Origin: an uncultured Megasphaera sp.
GTDB taxonomy: Bacteria; Bacillota; Negativicutes; Veillonellales; Megasphaeraceae
Assembly: GCA_900548635.1 (NCBI GenBank)
Contig: URLP01000090.1
Location: forward strand, 1 to 7,472
Length of the DNA: 7,472 nt
Direction: 5' to 3'
Made by a program: the position numbers and the translations under genes. The notes under the pieces were generated by a model. It did no database searches. It was not told where the DNA came from and saw nothing but the letters and a program-made list of their open reading frames with translations. This document shows positions 1-5,919 of this stretch, one piece after another; the first letter of the stretch is position 1; the number at the start of each line of letters is the position of its first letter.

Positions 1-2
1 GT

Positions 3-473
3 GAAATTTCGGAAGTCGCCTCGCTCTCGTGGGGCCGGGCCCTCGGTTCGCCGGTCTTCTTTGTCATCGTCAATGCTTTTGCCTTCTGCGCCATGCTGAC
101 GTCGTTCTGGGCCATTGCCGAAAGCTTTCTGACCAACATGATCGATCGTCTGGGCTTTAAATCGGAAACGGATATCCGCACGCGGGCTCTCTGCCTCTGC
201 GTCATCGTCGTGCCGCCGGTCCTTTTGGCTTACAGCGGCCTCGTGGGCTTCGTCAACGCCATCTTCAGCGCCGGCACCTTCGGGGGCATCATCATGTCCG
301 TCCTGCCCGTCTTCATGCTGCGCCGGGCCCGGAAAATAGGGGACCAGGCGCCGTGCTGGCAGTGCGGCTGGATCGCCCATCCCGTCATGCAGGCCCTGGT
401 CGTCATCCTCTTCGCCAGCGCCGGCGTCTACGCCGTCCTGAGCATCGCCGGCTGCCTGCCTGCGGCGTGGTAG
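3..473 (+). CDS. Amino acid permease, C-terminal part (Trp/Tyr permease-like, HAAAP/APC type)
   Basis: This is the 3' end of a membrane transporter gene cut by the left window edge; the frame is open from base 3 and gives 156 residues before TAG at 471-473. The visible part has about four hydrophobic segments (roughly residues 17-42, 61-80, 84-105 and 127-150) separated by short charged loops such as MLRRARK. The pattern TSFWAIAESF, then a basic loop, then a PPVLLAYSGLVGFVNAIFSAG-like stretch and a segment ending in LP-FMLRRAR resembles the C-terminal half of aromatic amino acid permeases of the Mtr/TyrP group, which import tryptophan or tyrosine by proton symport. That assignment is by recalled resemblance; the substrate cannot be read from this fragment. 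The first in-frame ATG at 93 is an internal methionine, not the start. Other APC-superfamily amino acid transporters remain possible. Confidence 0.6.
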   Translation, partial: EISEVASLSWGRALGSPVFFVIVNAFAFCAMLTSFWAIAESFLTNMIDRLGFKSETDIRTRALCLCVIVVPPVLLAYSGLVGFVNAIFSAGTFGGIIMSVLPVFMLRRARKIGDQAPCWQCGWIAHPVMQALVVILFASAGVYAVLSIAGCLPAAW

Positions 474-617
474 GGCGCTAAAAACTACAAACTAAAAACT
501 CGCCTTTTAAAAAACTAGCTTTTACGCTCATTCTATATTATACTAGTCCTATACTGGCTTAAATACTACGTACTGCAGGCGTTTCGCCCAGATGCGAGCC
601 AAAAAGGGGGATTATGA
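474..617. other. AT-rich intergenic spacer upstream of thrC
   Basis: This 144-bp spacer is much richer in A and T than its flanking genes. It holds a direct repeat of CTAAAAACT (478-486 and 492-500, 14-base period) with a degenerate third copy at about 507-516, then several -10-like words. A short GGCG-TTT-CGCC hairpin (578-588) lies near the thrC ribosome binding site. No strong terminator is visible for the upstream permease gene: GGCG (474-477) could pair with CGCC (501-504) ahead of four T's, but the loop is long and the stem only 4 bp. Confidence 0.5.
516..555 (+). promoter_or_regulatory. Possible promoter region for the thrC operon
   Basis: Several -10-like words lie here: TATATT (534-539), TATACT (539-544) and TATACT (550-555). 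None has a good -35 partner; the best spaced hexamers are TAGCTT (516-521) for the second and CTCATT (527-532) for the third, both poor matches to TTGACA. The placement about 60-80 bp before thrC and the AT-richness support a promoter somewhere here, but the exact site is not settled. Confidence 0.3.
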
Positions 618-2120
618 ATGAATTTTAGAAGTACACGTTCTGACGAATGCGTTTCGCCGTCTTATGCGCTCCTGCATGGATTGGCAGCCGACGGGGGACT
701 CTATGTCCCGGAAACCTTCCCGGAAAATGTCCTTTCCTATAAGGACCTGGCCGGCAAATCCTATCAGGAAATCGCCGAAGCCGTTTTGTCCCATTTCTTT
801 ACGAATTTCACGGCAGACGAACGCAAGAAGATGATTGCCTCTGCCTATAACGATACGACCTTCCGCGACGACCGCATCGTGCCGCTCCATTCCATCGACA
901 CGGACCTCTCCATTGCGGAACTCTTCCACGGCCGCACGCTGGCCTTCAAGGACCTGGCCCTGTCGCTCTTCCCGTACCTTTTGACGGCTGCCAAGAAGCA
1001 GGAAAAAGAAGACCGTCAGATCCTCATCCTCACGGCGACGAGCGGTGACACGGGCAAAGCCGCCCTGGAAGGCTTCAAGGACGTGCCGGGCACGAACATC
1101 ATGGTCTTCTATCCGAGCGAAGGCGTCAGCCCCATGCAGAAGCAGCAGATGCAGAAGCAGGAAGGGGAGAACGTCAAGGTCTCGGCCATTTACGGCAACT
1201 TTGACGATGCCCAGAGTTTCTTGAAGCGCGTCTTCACGAGCAAAGAAGTCAACGACTATGCGAACAGCAAAGGCGTCCTCTTCTCGAGCGCCAATTCCAT
1301 CAACATCGGCCGCCTCTTCCCGCAGGTCGCCTACTACGTCTCGACGTATGTCTCCCTCGTCGACAACGGCGCCATCAGCGAAGGCGAAACCTTCGACGTC
1401 ATCGTGCCGACAGGGAACTTCGGCAACATTTTGGCCGGCTATTTCGCAAAGAAAATGGGCGTCCCCATCGGCAAGCTGATCTGCGCGTCCAACCAGAACA
1501 AGGTCCTGGCTGATTTCTTCGAAACTGGCGTCTACGATATGAACCGCGAATTCTACACGACGTCGAGCCCGTCCATGGACATCCTCCTTTCGAGCAACTT
1601 CGAACGCTTCCTCTTCTACGTGGCCGGACAGGATGCGGCCAAAGTGGCCCAGTGGGAAAAGGACCTCCTGGCCACAGGGAAAATGAGCGTCTCCGCCGAC
1701 GAACTGAAGAAGCTGCGCGAAGAATTCGAAGGCGGCTGGATCGACGACGACGAAACGAAAGCCGTCATCAACCACGTCTACAACGACTTCGGCTATCTCC
1801 TCGACCCCCATACGGCCGTGGCCTACGGCGTCGGCATGAACCGTCACCGCCAGGGCCTCGATGCAGGCCGCCACACGGTCATCATGTCCACGGCCCATCC
1901 CTATAAATTCCCGCCTGTCATCTGCCAGGCCCTGGCCCTGCGCCAGAGCGACGATCCCTTCGACATGCTGGCCGATATCAGCAGCGTCACGGGTATCGCC
2001 CTGCCGAAGCCCTTGGCAGATCTCAAGGAAAAACCGGTCCGCTTCAGCGATGCCATCGATAAGGAAGACATGAAGAAAGCCGTCCTCTCCTTTGTCGATG
2101 CCATTGCGGCGAAACACTAG
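618..2120 (+). CDS. thrC: Threonine synthase
   Basis: This cytoplasmic PLP enzyme converts O-phospho-L-homoserine and water to L-threonine and phosphate, the last step of threonine synthesis (EC 4.2.3.1). The 500-residue protein has the long form typical of the E. coli/yeast-type branch. Visible landmarks are the N-terminal SYALLHGLAADGGLYVPE stretch (residues 15-32), HGRTLAFKDLAL (104-115) with K111 as the likely PLP Schiff-base lysine, TATSGDTGKAAL (139-150), the phosphate-loop motif PTGNFGNILAGY (264-275), and STAHPYKFP (424-432). The ATG at 618 is preferred: AGGGGG at 605-610 gives 7-base spacing, and the overlapping ATG at 614 opens a frame that stops after three codons. It is first in a four-gene run; no hom or thrB is adjacent here. 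A 501-aa open frame on the opposite strand is a codon-bias shadow. Confidence 0.97.
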   Translation: MNFRSTRSDECVSPSYALLHGLAADGGLYVPETFPENVLSYKDLAGKSYQEIAEAVLSHFFTNFTADERKKMIASAYNDTTFRDDRIVPLHSIDTDLSIAELFHGRTLAFKDLALSLFPYLLTAAKKQEKEDRQILILTATSGDTGKAALEGFKDVPGTNIMVFYPSEGVSPMQKQQMQKQEGENVKVSAIYGNFDDAQSFLKRVFTSKEVNDYANSKGVLFSSANSINIGRLFPQVAYYVSTYVSLVDNGAISEGETFDVIVPTGNFGNILAGYFAKKMGVPIGKLICASNQNKVLADFFETGVYDMNREFYTTSSPSMDILLSSNFERFLFYVAGQDAAKVAQWEKDLLATGKMSVSADELKKLREEFEGGWIDDDETKAVINHVYNDFGYLLDPHTAVAYGVGMNRHRQGLDAGRHTVIMSTAHPYKFPPVICQALALRQSDDPFDMLADISSVTGIALPKPLADLKEKPVRFSDAIDKEDMKKAVLSFVDAIAAKH

Positions 2121-2129
2121 GAAGGAAGG
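2120..2129 (+). promoter_or_regulatory. Strong RBS deciding the TTG start of the EamA gene
   Basis: The purine stretch GGAAGGAAGG begins on the last base of the thrC stop codon and ends 8 bases before TTG at 2138. No in-frame ATG or GTG is near, so this site fixes TTG as the start. Its overlap with the thrC stop suggests that ribosomes finishing thrC help initiation. Confidence 0.75.
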
Positions 2130-2137
2130 CCCTTGGT

Positions 2138-3058
2138 TTGAGTAGAGGTGTCATTTACGCCATTTTATCGGCTCTGGCCTTCAGCTTCCAGAACGTCATC
2201 GTAAAAGAATTGTCCTATACGACGAGCACTGGGGAAATCGCGTTCTTTCGCGGCTTCCTCAGTGCCCTTCTGATATTGGGGCTGATGCGCATCCAGCATG
2301 TACATCTGTCGAAAGAAGACATACCGACCTTGACCCTGCGCGGCGTCCTCGGCGGCGTCGGCATGATCTGCATTTTCTATGCCCTGCGCGGCATGCCCCT
2401 GGCCGACGTGTCGATCATTTCCCAGCTCTCGGCTTTCTTCGTCATGCTCTTTGCGGCGATTTTCCTCAAAGAAGTCCTGCCGCCGGGCTCGAAACTGCCC
2501 CTCTTGGTCATCTTCGTCGGCGGCTGCCTCGTCGTGCGGCCCTGGAATTTTTCGTCCTTCAACGTCTATTCCCTCTTTGCCCTGGCTCAGGCCGTCTTTG
2601 CCGCCGGCGCTTACACGACGGTCAGCAAACTGACCAATTCCGGCCGCCATCATCCGTATGAAGTCGTCCTTTATTTTCTGGTCTGCGCGGCCCTTGCGGG
2701 CATCGTCCTCATGGCCCTGACAGGGGGCTTCGTCATGCCCCAGGGCTCGGACTGGTATTATTATGCCGGCCTGGCCCTCTTCAGCGTCATCGCCCAGATT
2801 TGGATGACCAACGCCTATGCCACGGCCAACCCTGTCGTGGTCAGCTTCGTCTCGTACATCGGCGTCTTCTTCAACGCCCTCTGGGGCTTCCTCATCTTTG
2901 GGGAACTGCTCACGGCCCTGACCGTCGCCGGCGGCGTCCTGATCATCGGTGGCTCCATGTACCTGACCAAACTGAAACACGACAGGATTGCCGAAATGGC
3001 CCGTCAGCGTACGTGGGAACGGGACCGGAAAGAAGCGGTATCTCATGAAGAAAAATAA
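2138..3058 (+). CDS. EamA/DMT-superfamily transporter, possible amino acid exporter
   Basis: This 306-residue inner-membrane protein has the usual length and duplicated layout of the drug/metabolite transporter superfamily: two five-helix EamA repeats, about ten membrane spans (approximately 3-23, 33-51, 65-83, 90-110, 119-135, 144-163, 176-197, 207-224, 233-253 and 259-277) and a charged cytoplasmic tail (280-306). Each repeat carries the expected acidic motif near its fourth helix end, FLKEVLP (109-115) and FGELLT (254-259). The start is TTG, supported by a strong ribosome binding site. It follows thrC by 17 bp. The superfamily includes RhtA, a threonine/homoserine exporter, so an exporter of threonine-pathway amino acids is a reasonable inference from the neighbourhood, but the sequence itself does not reveal the substrate; other metabolites are equally possible for this family. 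Confidence 0.9.
   Translation: MSRGVIYAILSALAFSFQNVIVKELSYTTSTGEIAFFRGFLSALLILGLMRIQHVHLSKEDIPTLTLRGVLGGVGMICIFYALRGMPLADVSIISQLSAFFVMLFAAIFLKEVLPPGSKLPLLVIFVGGCLVVRPWNFSSFNVYSLFALAQAVFAAGAYTTVSKLTNSGRHHPYEVVLYFLVCAALAGIVLMALTGGFVMPQGSDWYYYAGLALFSVIAQIWMTNAYATANPVVVSFVSYIGVFFNALWGFLIFGELLTALTVAGGVLIIGGSMYLTKLKHDRIAEMARQRTWERDRKEAVSHEEK
3027..3035 (+). promoter_or_regulatory. RBS inside the EamA coding end, supporting ATG 3045
   Basis: GGAAAGAAG lies 9 bases before ATG at 3045, within the last codons of the upstream transporter gene. The reading frame is open further upstream to 2988, but translation from there would add 19 residues rich in charged amino acids that merely read the transporter end in another frame. 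The 3045 start gives MKKNKLSE followed by a hydrophobic helix, a natural membrane-protein N terminus. Confidence 0.6.
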
Positions 3059-3782
3059 GCTCAGCGAAACGCACATTAAAATAGCTTTTTTTGCCGTCCT
3101 GATCCTGATGTTCGTGGCCATCGATTTGGCCATCCCTGATTTCTACCGTACCGTCTGGGACCTCTCGACGAGCGGCAACATGGACGGGACCATCGACTAC
3201 CTGCGCTCCTTCGGCGTCTGGGCGGCTCTGGTCAGCATGATCATCGACATCGTCATCAATATCGTAGGTTTTTTGCCATCCATCTTCATTTCCACGGCCA
3301 ACGGCGTCGTCTTCGGCGTCGTCGGCGGCACCTTCGTCTCCTGGCTGGCTGAAACGATCGGCGTCATCATCAGCTTCTTCTTCATGCGCACGCTCTTTCG
3401 CAATAAGGCCAAGAAGGTCATCGAAAAGAGCAAGATGCTCAGCAAGCTCGACCACTACAGCACCTGGCAGGCCATGACCCTGGCCCGGGCCGTGCCCTAT
3501 TCGCCAAACGGCCTGGTCACGGCGCTGGGGGCGCTGAGCCGCATCAGCTACCGCGACTACATCATCGGCTGCTTCGTCGGTAAGTTGCCGTCGGTCGCCT
3601 GCGAAGTCCTCGTCGGCCACGACCTGGTCATGATGGAAGACCATTCCCTGCGCCTGACCATCGTCCTCATCGTCATCGCCATCGTCTACGGCGGCCTCTG
3701 GTACTGGCACCGCCGCCAGCAGGCCAAGAAGGTCCTCCATAAGATCGCCGACGATTTGAAGGACGGCGAAGGGCGCAGTTAA
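3045..3782 (+). CDS. VTT-domain (TVP38/TMEM64, DedA superfamily) membrane protein
   Basis: The 245-residue integral membrane protein matches the VTT (SNARE-associated, PF09335) family in length and pattern. It has an N-terminal helix (about 12-32), a long hydrophobic core (about 57-115) including GFLPSIFISTANGVVFG, and the most telling segment LARAVPYSPNGLVTALGAL (146-164), the Arg/Pro-containing re-entrant motif of the family, followed by SYRDYIIGCFVGKLP (168-182). A last helix (about 203-221) precedes a basic, cytoplasmic C-terminal tail. Members of the superfamily are linked to lipid scrambling and membrane homeostasis; the precise job of this one is unknown. Its ATG overlaps the upstream transporter gene by 14 bp, so translation is probably coupled. 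Confidence 0.88.
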   Translation: MKKNKLSETHIKIAFFAVLILMFVAIDLAIPDFYRTVWDLSTSGNMDGTIDYLRSFGVWAALVSMIIDIVINIVGFLPSIFISTANGVVFGVVGGTFVSWLAETIGVIISFFFMRTLFRNKAKKVIEKSKMLSKLDHYSTWQAMTLARAVPYSPNGLVTALGALSRISYRDYIIGCFVGKLPSVACEVLVGHDLVMMEDHSLRLTIVLIVIAIVYGGLWYWHRRQQAKKVLHKIADDLKDGEGRS

Positions 3783-3800
3783 GCGAAAGGAAGGATTATT

Positions 3801-4232
3801 ATGGAACGAGAATACAAATTAGCAGAAAAATATCATCTCGAAGGCAACAACTGCATCGAATCGGTCATCAAGACCTGCAACGACACGATGGATTTGCAGC
3901 TGCCGGACGTGGCCATCCGCATGGCTTCCGGCATGGGCGGCGGCATCGGCCGTTCGGGCTGCGTTTGCGGTGCTCTGAGCGGCGCCTGTCTGGTCATCGG
4001 CGCCCTCGTCGGCCGCCGCACGCCGGACGAAAAGCCGCTCCCGGAAATCTACAAATACACGAGTGAATTTCACGACCGCTTCAAGAAACATTTCGGAGCC
4101 ACCTGCTGCCGTGCCCTCAACACCCTGAGCTTCGGCACGCCGGAATACCGCAAACACTGCATCAAAATCACCGCCACCGCCGCCGACATGGTCTCGGACT
4201 TCATCGAAGAAAAAGGATTATTGAAGAAATAA
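3801..4232 (+). CDS. C_GCAxxG_C_C family putative redox protein
   Basis: This small soluble protein of 143 residues fits the C_GCAxxG_C_C family (putative redox-active protein, PF09719 type) by its spaced cysteines and glycine-rich centre: NNC at C18, SGMGGGIGRSGCVCGALSGAC spanning 43-63 with C54, C56 and C63, a C102-C103 pair, and C120 near the C terminus in a helix that ends ADMVSDFIEEKGLLKK. The family is common in anaerobes and is thought to bind a metal or FeS centre or to undergo thiol redox chemistry; no reaction is established. There is no signal peptide or membrane span, so it should be cytoplasmic. AGGAAGG (3788-3794) sits 6 bases before the ATG. It is the last gene of the thrC run, 18 bp after the VTT gene, and is followed at once by a hairpin. 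Confidence 0.88.
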   Translation: MEREYKLAEKYHLEGNNCIESVIKTCNDTMDLQLPDVAIRMASGMGGGIGRSGCVCGALSGACLVIGALVGRRTPDEKPLPEIYKYTSEFHDRFKKHFGATCCRALNTLSFGTPEYRKHCIKITATAADMVSDFIEEKGLLKK

Positions 4233-4247
4233 GGGGACTTCGTCCCC
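4233..4247 (+). other. Short GC-rich hairpin directly after the stop codon
   Basis: GGGGAC (4233-4238) pairs perfectly with GTCCCC (4242-4247) around a TTC loop, starting on the base after the TAA. It is terminator-shaped but followed by GTTTGCC rather than a T run, so it is more likely an RNA 3'-end stabiliser or weak pause signal than an efficient intrinsic terminator. Confidence 0.5.
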
Positions 4248-4316
4248 GTTTGCCGTGGGTCGTTTGCCGAAGACTGCGGGAATTCTTCGAACCACGCCAA
4301 ACGCCAAACGGACCAC
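4247..4316. repeat. Nested imperfect inverted repeat with internal direct repeats
   Basis: CGTTTGCCG occurs twice (4247-4255 and 4261-4269), and CGCCAAACG-type units occur in the opposite orientation at about 4295-4310. The arms GTGGGTCGTTTG (4255-4266) and CAAACGGACCAC (4305-4316) are complementary at 10 of 12 positions. Inside them lies a second perfect stem, CGAAGA (4268-4273) with TCTTCG (4284-4289). The whole could fold as a long hairpin or cruciform between the two convergent genes. It has no open frame of its own that looks coding. Whether it belongs to a dispersed genomic repeat family cannot be told from one copy. Confidence 0.55.
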
Positions 4317-4352
4317 AAAAAAAGCGCCTGTCCTGGGACAAGCGCTTTTTTT
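4317..4352. terminator. Bidirectional intrinsic terminator between convergent genes
   Basis: Seven A's (4317-4323), the stem arm GCGC-C-TGTCC (4324-4333), a TG loop, the arm GGACA-A-GCGC (4336-4345) and seven T's (4346-4352) form a near-perfect symmetric hairpin with a single internal mismatch. Read on the plus strand it ends the thrC operon; on the minus strand its A run becomes the U tract and it ends the purine permease transcript, whose TGA lies only 5 bases away. Confidence 0.93.
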
Positions 4353-4357
4353 AATCC

Positions 4358-5752
4358 TCAGAGGAACACATATTTCAGCACAAAGATGACTGCCAGGCAG
4401 TACATGAGGAGGGAAATCTTTTCCCGTTTGCCTGTGAGCAGGTTGATGACGACGTACGAGATGATGCCGAAGGAGATGCCTTCGGAGATGCTGTAGCAAA
4501 ACGGCATGGAGATGATTGTGATGTATGCCGGGATGGATTCGCTGAAGTCGTTGAAGTCGATGCCGGCGACGGAGGTCAGCATGAGGAAGCCGACGATGAC
4601 CAGGGCCGGTGCCGTGGCGAAGGCCGGGATGGCCATGAAGAACGGCGAGAGGAAGAGGGAAAGGGCGAAGAGGACGGCGACGCAGACTGCCGTCAGGCCC
4701 GTGCGGCCGCCTTCACTGACGCCGGTGGCGCTTTCGACGAAGGTCGTCGTCGTGCTCGTGCCGATGAAGGCCCCGATAGTCGTAGCGACAGCGTCGGCCA
4801 GGAGGGCGCCTTTGATGTGCGGCAGGCGGCCCCGTTCATCGAGCATGTTAGCTTTCGACGAGACGCCGATGAGCGTACCGAGGGTATCGAAGATATCGAC
4901 GAAGAGAAAGGCGAACATGACGACTAAGAAATCGAGGCTGAAGACGCGGCTGAAATCGAACTGGCCGAGGATCGGACTGAGGCTGGCCGGTGCAAAGGCT
5001 GCGGCGCCGCCCGAAAGATCCGGCAGGACGCTGAACATCTTCATTTCCGGATTCGGTACATAAAGGCCTGTCAGTTCGCAGAGGATGGCCAGGATCCAGG
5101 TGAAGAGGATGCCCCAGAGGATGTTGCCGCGGACTTTCTTGACCATCAGGACGGCTGTGAAGACGATGCCGATCATGGCCAGAAGGACCGTGATGCCGAC
5201 GGTCTGGAAGGTGCCGTTGGCCGCGGACTGCTTGAACGAGAAGAGGGCAATCTTCGTAGCCGGGTTGGCGACGATGATCTGGGCATTCAAAAGGCCGATG
5301 AGGGCGATGAAGAGGCCGATGCCGGCGGAGACGGCTTTCTTCAGCGTCATCGGGATGGCGTTGAAAATCGCTTCGCGGACATTGGTCAGGGATAAAATGA
5401 TGAAAATGATGCCTTCGACGAAGACCGCGGCCAGCGCCATCTGCCAGGTGTAGCCCATCTGCAGGACGACCGTAAAGGCAAAGAAGGCGTTGAGGCCCAT
5501 GCCCGGTGCCAGGGCGAAAGGATAATTGGCGAAGAAGGCCATGCACAAGGTACCGATGAGGGACGCCAGGGCCGTTGCCGTGAGGACGGCGCCTTTATCC
5601 ATGCCGGCAGCGCTCATGATCGTCGGGTTGACGGCCAGGATGTAGGCCATGGTCATGAAGGTCGTGATGCCGGCCAGGATTTCCGTGCGTACTGACGTGC
5701 CGTTTTCACTTAAATGGAAGAAACGGTCGAGAAAGGACGCTTGCTTTTCCAT
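4358..5752 (-). CDS. NCS2-family purine permease (AzgA type; adenine/guanine/hypoxanthine)
   Basis: This 464-residue inner-membrane protein has the length and motifs of the AzgA-type branch of nucleobase:cation symporter-2, which imports adenine, guanine and/or hypoxanthine, probably with protons. Seen are RTEILAGITTFMTMAYIL (22-39), PFALAPGMGLNAFFAF (78-93), VDIFDTLGTLIGVS (285-298), and GTSTTTTFVESATGVSEGGR (331-350), the substrate-site region; further helices reach the C terminus. The ATG at 5750-5752 is preceded on its strand by AAGGAG (5765-5770) at 12-base spacing. Its own promoter reads from the shared divergent region with adenine deaminase, which supports a purine substrate and especially adenine. 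The E. coli GhxP/AdeP and B. subtilis PbuG/PbuO proteins are the natural comparisons; which base it prefers is not visible. Confidence 0.94.
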   Translation of the reverse strand: MEKQASFLDRFFHLSENGTSVRTEILAGITTFMTMAYILAVNPTIMSAAGMDKGAVLTATALASLIGTLCMAFFANYPFALAPGMGLNAFFAFTVVLQMGYTWQMALAAVFVEGIIFIILSLTNVREAIFNAIPMTLKKAVSAGIGLFIALIGLLNAQIIVANPATKIALFSFKQSAANGTFQTVGITVLLAMIGIVFTAVLMVKKVRGNILWGILFTWILAILCELTGLYVPNPEMKMFSVLPDLSGGAAAFAPASLSPILGQFDFSRVFSLDFLVVMFAFLFVDIFDTLGTLIGVSSKANMLDERGRLPHIKGALLADAVATTIGAFIGTSTTTTFVESATGVSEGGRTGLTAVCVAVLFALSLFLSPFFMAIPAFATAPALVIVGFLMLTSVAGIDFNDFSESIPAYITIISMPFCYSISEGISFGIISYVVINLLTGKREKISLLMYCLAVIFVLKYVFL

Positions 5753-5793
5753 AAACTGTTCACTCTCCTTTTTTATTTCAATGAGATATATGG

Positions 5794-5805
5794 AATAGTA
5801 CTATT
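5794..5805. promoter_or_regulatory. 12-bp perfect palindrome at the permease transcription start
   Basis: AATAGTACTATT is a perfect palindrome. It overlaps the downstream end of the minus-strand -10 box (5803-5808) and covers the expected transcription start of the permease gene. This is a classical place for a repressor operator. No regulator is encoded in the window and I do not recognise the motif. Confidence 0.4.
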
Positions 5806-5831
5806 ATAGGGGCTGCGGCCGCTTTGGGCAA
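5803..5831 (-). promoter_or_regulatory. Promoter of the purine permease gene
   Basis: On the minus strand TTGCCC (5831-5826, four of six consensus bases) and a perfect TATAAT (5808-5803) are separated by exactly 17 bases. The expected start near 5796 leaves a leader of roughly 45 nt, too short for a purine riboswitch. The spacer contains the GC palindrome GCGGCCGC (5815-5822). Confidence 0.75.
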
Positions 5832-5833
5832 TA

Positions 5834-5852
5834 CTTTTTTTGTCAAAAAAAG
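5834..5852. promoter_or_regulatory. 19-bp perfect palindrome in the divergent promoter region
   Basis: CTTTTTTTGTCAAAAAAAG is an exact inverted repeat with 9-bp arms around T5843. It overlaps the -35 box of the adenine deaminase promoter and sits just upstream of the -35 box of the permease promoter, so a single bound protein could affect both genes. It may be an operator; the A/T tracts might also simply be curved DNA or an UP-like element. Confidence 0.45.
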
Positions 5853-5869
5853 CGGAGTTATGGTACAAT
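5840..5869 (+). promoter_or_regulatory. Promoter of the adenine deaminase gene
   Basis: TTGTCA (5840-5845) and TACAAT (5864-5869), each five of six consensus bases, are separated by 18 bases. The predicted start near 5876 gives a leader of about 45 nt to the ATG at 5920, leaving no room for a purine riboswitch aptamer. Confidence 0.75.
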
Positions 5870-5919
5870 GAGTCATAAAGATAAAATATTATGCCTTTTG
5901 CCGAAAGGGAGGAAAATAA

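Noticed and set aside
614..616. ATG at 614 as the thrC start
   Set aside because: That frame reads three codons and then TAG. The ATG at 618 gives the full enzyme.
612..2117. A 501-codon open frame antisense to thrC
   Set aside because: The plus frame encodes an unmistakable threonine synthase. The antisense product is low-complexity, rich in D, E, V, R and H, with no recognisable domain. C-ending codons in a GC-rich gene remove stops from the opposite strand.
2988..3044. ATG at 2988 as the VTT protein start
   Set aside because: It adds 19 charged residues lying within the transporter coding end. The ATG at 3045 has a suitable RBS and yields a natural membrane-protein N terminus.
2165..3740. 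Long antisense frames opposite the EamA and VTT genes
   Set aside because: They have the same D/E/H/G-rich shadow composition and overlap clear membrane proteins.
4848..5546. A 232-codon minus frame inside the purine permease
   Set aside because: It is a shifted frame of the permease itself, full of R, P, H and S, without membrane character.
5815..5822. GCGGCCGC palindrome in the permease promoter spacer
   Set aside because: Only 8 bp with no extension of symmetry, in GC-rich DNA. Too weak to call as a regulatory site alone.
5841..5846. Consensus TTGACA on the minus strand as the -35 of the permease promoter
   Set aside because: It is 32 bases from the TATAAT box, far too distant, and no other -10 fits it. 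TTGCCC at 17-base spacing is the better partner. The hexamer is part of the palindrome.
5753..5919. Purine riboswitch upstream of the permease or ade
   Set aside because: The predicted leaders are about 45 nt each, and I see no three-way-junction pairing or conserved loop sequences.
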